Assembly (NCBI GenBank): GCA_006176705.1
Contig: QRFJ01005020.1
Coordinates: forward strand, 1 to 64,000
Reading direction: 5' to 3'
Origin: Cocos nucifera
Taxonomy: Eukaryota; Streptophyta; Magnoliopsida; Arecales; Arecaceae
DNA: 64,000 nucleotides
Numbering within the stretch: position 1 is the stretch's first letter; the number at the start of each line of letters is the position of its first letter. The notes under the pieces are model-generated. The model worked only from the letters and a program-made list of their open reading frames with translations, had not been told where the DNA came from and did no database searches. The position numbers and the translations under genes were made by a program. Positions 58,657 to 64,000 of the stretch are shown here, piece after piece.

Positions 58657-61600
58657 ACTCCCACTTAGACTAAAGCCACTCAGAATAGGATCGAATACCC
58701 ATCTTCCATTTGTAATTGTCGAACTCTTTGATTCTGAGAGCCTTAGTAAATGGGTCGGCCATGTTCTCCTTTACATTGATCTTCTGAAGCTCAACGTCAT
58801 CTTGTTCCACGATCTCTCGTACATGGTGGTAGCGATGTAGAATGTACTTGGTATACTGATTTGCCCTCAGCTCCTTGGCTTGAGCTATGGCTCTAGTGCT
58901 ATCATAGTACAGCAGAACTGGACCATCCAAGGAAGGTGCCACTCTCAGCTCGTCGATGAACTTCCATAGCCACATAGTTTTTTTCTCAGCATTGGATGCC
59001 ACGACATACTCCACCTCGCACATAGAATCAGCTACAGTGTGTTACTTGAAACTCTTATAGCAGACTGCTTCACCGTTTAGGGTAAACACAAAACCTGACA
59101 CACACTTACTATCATCGTGATCTGACTGGAAATTGAAATTAGTGTATCCCACCAGTTTTAAGTCAGTATCTCCATAGATGAGAGATTGGTTATTGGTATT
59201 TTTTAAATACTTCAGAATTATCTTTACAACCTTCTAGTGATTCTCACCTGGGTTAGACTAGTATCTGCTCACTACCCCTAGTGATTATGCCACGTTTGAT
59301 CTCTTACACATCATGATGTACATAATAGAACCCACTACCGAAGCATATTGTATTCTACTCATACGCTCTTTCTCTTGAGGAGTTGTCGGACAATCTCTCT
59401 TTGAGAGTGAAATTTTATGGCCTATCAGGACATAGCCCTTCTAAAATTCTCCATGCTGAACCTCTTCAGTATAGTATCAATGTACGTGGACTGGGACAAT
59501 CCAAGCAATCTTTTAGATCTATCTCTATAGATCTTTATCCCTAGGATGTAGGATGCTTCTCCCAGATCCTTCATGGAGAATTAGGATGATAGCCAAACCT
59601 TTATTCCTTGTAGAGTAGGGATGTCATTTTCGATCCAAAAAATGTCATCGACATACAATACAAAAAATATATTTAAAAAACCATTAGCCCATTTGTACAC
59701 ATAGGATTTCTCTCCATTCTTAATGAAGCCATACGTTCTGATCACCTTGTCAAAATGCATGTTCCAACTCTGAGATGCTTGCTTCAATCCATAGATGGAT
59801 CTCTAAAGCCTGCACACCTTGGACTCATCTGTGGATGTGAACCCTTCAGGCTGTATCATATAAACCTCTTCGTCTAGCTCTACATTAAGAAAAGACATCT
59901 TCACATCCATTTGCTAGATCTCATAGTCTTGGTATGCTGCTATCGCAAGCATAATTCGAATAGACTTGAGCATTGCCACCATGAAAAATATTTTGTCATA
60001 GTCGATACCATAATGCTGATGATATTTCTTAGCAACCAGATGGGCTTTATAGGTCTCCACCTTCCTATCTGTGCCCTATTTTCTTTTAAAAATCTATTTA
60101 CACCCAATAGGTTTTACCCCTTCAGGTGGATCAACTAATGTCTATATACTATTGACCTTCATGGACTCCATTTTAGACCTCATGGCTTCTAGCTACTTAT
60201 TGAAGTCAGACCTCTGCATGACATCCATGTAGGTGATTGGATCCTCATCATTCTCATCAAGTTCAATAGGATCACCATCCTGGATCAAGAAATCATAGTA
60301 TCTATTCGACTAATGCGGTACTCTACCAGATTTCCTTGGTGCCTCTTCAAGAGGCTTTGGATTTTATCTTATCAAATCCAGTTCTGTAGGTTCACTAGAA
60401 TGTATCGATTCTTCCACCTGTTGAACTTCATTAAGCTTAACATTAGAGGCAGCTATTCCTTCCATAAGAAACCTTTTTTCTAAAAAAATTATCTTATTAC
60501 CGACGAACACCTTTTGTTCTTTAGCAAGGTAGAAGTAATAACCCCTGGTTTTCTTAGAGAATTCTATGAACAAGCACTTATCGAACCTAGGTCCAAGCTT
60601 TCTTGGTTGCAAATATTTTACATAAGCTGGATATTCGCAAACCCTAAGGTGAGAGAGTGTCAGCCTACACCCAGTCTATATCTCATATGGAGTTTTTGTA
60701 ATAGATTTGCTTGGAACATTGTTCAAAATAAAACATGCAGTCTTAAGTGCAAACCCCCAAAACAAAATTGGTAGACTCGCAAACCCCATCATGGACCGAA
60801 CCATGTCTAGCAAGATTCGATTCCTCCTTTCAGACACACCATTATGTTGTGGTGTTCCTGGAGGTATCCATTGAGAGAGAATTCCATTATCTCCTAGATA
60901 TATCAAAAACTCATTGAAAAGGTATTCACCTCCTTGGTTAGATCGAAGAATTTTAATACTCTTCTTAAGTTATTTTTCTATCTCATTTTGATACTATTTG
61001 AACATTTCAAGCAAATCAGGTTTCCTTTTCATAAGATAGATGTACCCATACCTAGATAGGTCGTCAGTAAATGTAATTAAATAGTAGAACCCATCTCTAG
61101 CACATGTGTTCATAGGTCCACATACATCACTATGTAGTAGACCTAGAAGCTTAGAGGCTCGTTCATTCTTTAAAAGATGATTTAGTCATCTTACCAAGAA
61201 GGCAAGACTCATAGGTATTCAATGATTCATAATCATGGATGTCAAGGATATGCTCCTTGACTAACCTGTTGATCTTGTTCTTGTTTATATGACCGAGCCT
61301 ACAGTGCCAAAGATAAGCATTGAAGTCATGATCTAATTTTGGGCATTTATTTGACATGTACATTACACTAATAGATTGTGATAAAATATAAATGTCATTT
61401 TTTAATTATTCTTATATTACTATAATATCATTCATAATGATATCATAATAATATTTTTTTTATTGACAAATAATAACCATTCTAGACCAATAGCCCAATA
61501 AATATTATATTCATAATAAAAGATAGATAATAGTGATAGTCACTTAAAATAATATTTTTACTTTTGAAAAATAGCTCAAGAGTTCTCAATGCTAGGACTG

Positions 61601-61934
61601 AAACTTTACTTCCATCCCCAACATTAAGGAATCTATCACCATTCTCAAACTTTCTATCAATTTGAAGTTCATGCAATGAATTGCATATATAAATTGGACT
61701 TCTAGTATCTAATACCTAGATAGATGTATCACAAACAATAAAATTATAAGCTGTTATCATATAACATCCTTGATCAGCAACACCATGCTGGTTATCCCTG
61801 ATCAGTCTATTCAAGTCAAGAGGACTGTTCCTCTCTGCATATACCTAATTAGGATCAATACTAGACTTCTTGTAATTCGATCCTAAATGCTTGCCACTAT
61901 CCAATAATGAACGGAGCAAACTTACATTATCCAT
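58657..61934 (-). pseudogene. pol: Decayed gag-pol of copia C with gag core missing
   Basis: Candidate start ATG at 61932-61934, right after an intact 3' splice site; it reads MDNVSLLRSLLDSGKHLGSN. A protease region follows (61482-61676, SPIYICNSLHELQ, then NVGDGSKVSVLA). The gag body between is largely absent. Then come GAG-pre-integrase (61163-61363, YLWHCRLGHINKNKINRL), integrase (60676-60906, PPGTPQHNGVSERRNR), linker (60364-60612), RT with YVDDIFWIENDIPTLQ (59581-59787), and RNase H with EVEYVVASNAEKK and MADPFTKALRIKEF (58670-59023), which keeps the catalytic middle that A and B lack. Many stops and frameshifts. Confidence 0.85.
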
Positions 61935-63702
61935 TCTATTTATCTGAAAGAAAACATGTAACCTTATTAGTACTCAAATTATTTAAACCCTAAAGACTTG
62001 AACTTTAGTCTAAAAGGTTCTTCCACTATTTTTAATAAATTGATAGCCTCTACCTTCAATTAGAGGAACTACACTAACTCCTTAGTGGATACTGAAACCC
62101 ACATAGACTATAAATGGGCCCGAGGAAAGCTCTGGCTAACCTGTGTGCATTTACAGGTAGGTTCATAACTAATTATTTTTCAAAATAAGTTCTAGTAATT
62201 AGGTTTTGCCACAGAAGCTAATTCAGTAGGCTATGGCCTTCATTGAAAAGGTATGGTTAGGTGCAACTATTAATATGATTGACTTTGGTGCATCAAACCA
62301 ATGATAATCAAGCCCGAGGAAAGCTTTGGCTAAGCTGATCACTATGAAGAGAGTGTGACCTAATCATCACATGATGGATAGTAATTCCAATATCCAAATG
62401 AACACCAGGTGTAAGGCACCTCCAATGTTCATCTAGAAAATTGGACTCATTACTATTCTCCTTAATGGGAGGCTATGACTCGGTTATCCCTATAATATTA
62501 TCATTTTAAGAATCTAATCATTTAGAGGATTTAGTTTACATGTGATTTAAGGGTAGAAAGGATACGGACCAATTTCTCCTACTAACTTTATCAAGTTAAA
62601 TCCTCCCACTGACTTCACCAAGTCAATAGGTTAGGACTAGGATCAATTTAGATCCATAGGCACCTAATTTAGTCTTACTGATTGAAATCAGTCAAACTGA
62701 TTTCTAATGACATGGGTCAGTCTGAATCACCAAATGATCTAATCAAATCTCAATCGACCATGTCAACTAGGTATGTGACATCAGTGAAAGGAATATGCCA
62801 TTAACTCGTTAAAGATTGAATAAGTGCGAGTAGCTCCCAATTAAAAATTACTAGTCTAGACTACCAAACTTATCTTAGACACCAATCGATTAATTAGGTT
62901 TAATCTGATCAACCTAGAAATTTTGGACTAGATCGCTTAGCAATGAATTAAATCCATCTTGGTCTCGTTAAAGATATGGACTCATCCAACTACAACTATT
63001 GGAGTTGATTCTAGAGTGTCCTTGTCCTAATCTGATTCAATACTTGGTTAGATTTGATCAATTACTCTAGATTAATCCATTTTTTAACTAACATTAGGTC
63101 TAATCCAATTAATGGACCTAATTCATCTAATCCTTTAACTCATAATCTTATGATTTTGTCTTGAAATCTTTAATTCATAATTCTAGATTCTATAAATAAT
63201 ACTTAAATTTTTTAATTAAGTTTTGGACTAATGGATTGGAGTTCGATATTTCAAAAATAATTTTTAAATTTTATAAAATTTTTATTTTCTATTTATCAAA
63301 TGGTTTGATTCATTTTAGAAATGGGTCGGCTCATTTCTCAAACAGCAACCTATTGCTAGTTTTAAATAGAAAATAAAATATACTAAAAATTAAATCATGA
63401 ATTATCTTTTAGATCTAATCTAAACACATTCATGTTTAACTTTCTAATTAAAATAATTTCAATCGTAAAAAATTCTTTCACTATTCATCTTAATGAAAGA
63501 GTTCATGGTGGCACCCCTACCGCCATAAGGGATCCCCACTGAATGGAAGAAGATAGCCTTTAAACCATACTTATCCCTTATGATCGGACAGCATGGTGGC
63601 TCATTCATCCTTGATTAATAAGCAATCCGAATATAAAACATATCATATATGTAGGCATTTAATTTTTTTAATTACATATTAAACACATGTCAAGCAACTC
63701 TC
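61935..63702 (-). other. Leader of copia C
   Basis: About 1.8 kb, non-coding. It has a decayed donor CTAAGATAAGT (first intron base 62873, G to A), its partial complement at 62769-62776, and an intact acceptor TTTTCTTTCAG ending at 61944, 10 bases before the candidate ATG. A GAATATGCCATTAACTCG block is shared with the leaders of A and B. Confidence 0.65.
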
Positions 63703-63714
63703 GCTCTGATACCA
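63703..63714 (-). promoter_or_regulatory. tRNA-Met primer binding site of copia C
   Basis: GCTCTGATACCA, one base from the LTR start at 63716. Confidence 0.9.
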
Positions 63715-63715
63715 C

Positions 63716-64000
63716 TGAAGAGAATCGAGTAGGATTTATAGCATGCAATTCAAAATTTTTTTGAAATTTAATAGCAGTGCAAGCATTAGATTAATCTAAA
63801 ATTAATCTATGCATGCAATGATCATATCAAAGGACCCAATTCAGGATCTAGACATGCTAATATATAATTTAAAATTTAAATATGATAGATCAGTAAATCG
63901 TATTTGCCGATCGATTTAAGTTCAGAACTCGATATCTTTGCATGGATAGATGATCTCCATGATCTAAATCCATCAAAAGATGTTTCGACATCATACTATA
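63716..64000 (-). repeat. 5' LTR of copia C (truncated by the window edge)
   Basis: It starts TGAAGAGAATCGAGTAGG and matches 43365-43650. The remaining 2.5 kb should follow outside the window. Confidence 0.88.

Larger units (their letters stand above)
43365..64000 (-). mobile_element. Copia C: large decayed element, right LTR runs off the window
   Basis: Left LTR in three pieces (43365-43773, 53996-55741, 58030-58656) because B and solo LTR S inserted into it; internal region 58657-63715; right LTR from 63716. The 43365 and 63716 LTR starts match for over 280 bases. The pieces of the left LTR add up to about 2.78 kb. It has a tRNA-Met primer binding site and polypurine tract. It is nested in D, whose remainder should lie beyond the window. 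Confidence 0.85.

Overview
This window is repeat DNA from a plant nuclear genome, probably a monocot. A palm-like genome is my best guess from the general style of the elements, at low confidence. It holds no gene that I can assign to the host, no RNA gene and no prokaryotic feature. It is almost entirely LTR retrotransposons (Ty1/copia and Ty3/gypsy) inserted into one another, so nearly every open reading frame is a decayed gag-pol piece or an accident of repeat DNA.

Layout. 1-7595: head-to-tail and head-to-head fragments of several copia LTRs. 7596-24519: element G, a minus-strand non-autonomous gypsy-type element with 1.2-kb LTRs, a decayed gag, no pol, and two large tandem arrays between gag and its 3' LTR; its target duplication is GATAC. 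Copia element A (12597-22767, minus, target duplication CGATC) sits inside the gag of G. 24628-29241 plus 39814-40139: two direct copies of a gypsy LTR (H) around a short spacer. Copia element E (29242-39813, minus) is inserted in the second H copy, and the first H copy preserves a matching empty site. 40140-43364: 3' LTR and RNase H end of copia D (minus), cut by copia C. C (minus) runs from 43365 past the window end; its left LTR is split by a nearly complete plus-strand copia B (43774-53995) and by a solo LTR S (55742-58029). The order of insertion readable from the nesting is H, then D, then C, then B and S; and separately an old copia LTR, then G, then A.

How the elements work. A and B belong to one copia family with 2.3-kb LTRs, a primer binding site matching the 3' end of initiator tRNA-Met, and gag-protease-integrase-reverse transcriptase-RNase H order. 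They share the same disabling lesions (one frameshift in integrase, one in-frame TAG, one frameshift in reverse transcriptase, and loss of the RNase H core), although they lie in unrelated flanks. This suggests that an already defective parent was copied by enzymes supplied in trans.

The long leader between primer binding site and gag in A and B carries a consensus 5' splice site and a strong 3' splice site 791 nt apart, the latter just before the gag ATG. A related leader, with the same donor and a downstream complementary sequence, is seen in the divergent elements C and E. This candidate leader intron with a donor-masking stem is the most interesting regulatory signal in the window. The two arrays of G, one of 115-bp units and one of about 33- and 66-bp units packed with short dyads, and a 45-bp array inside its LTR, are the other notable structures.
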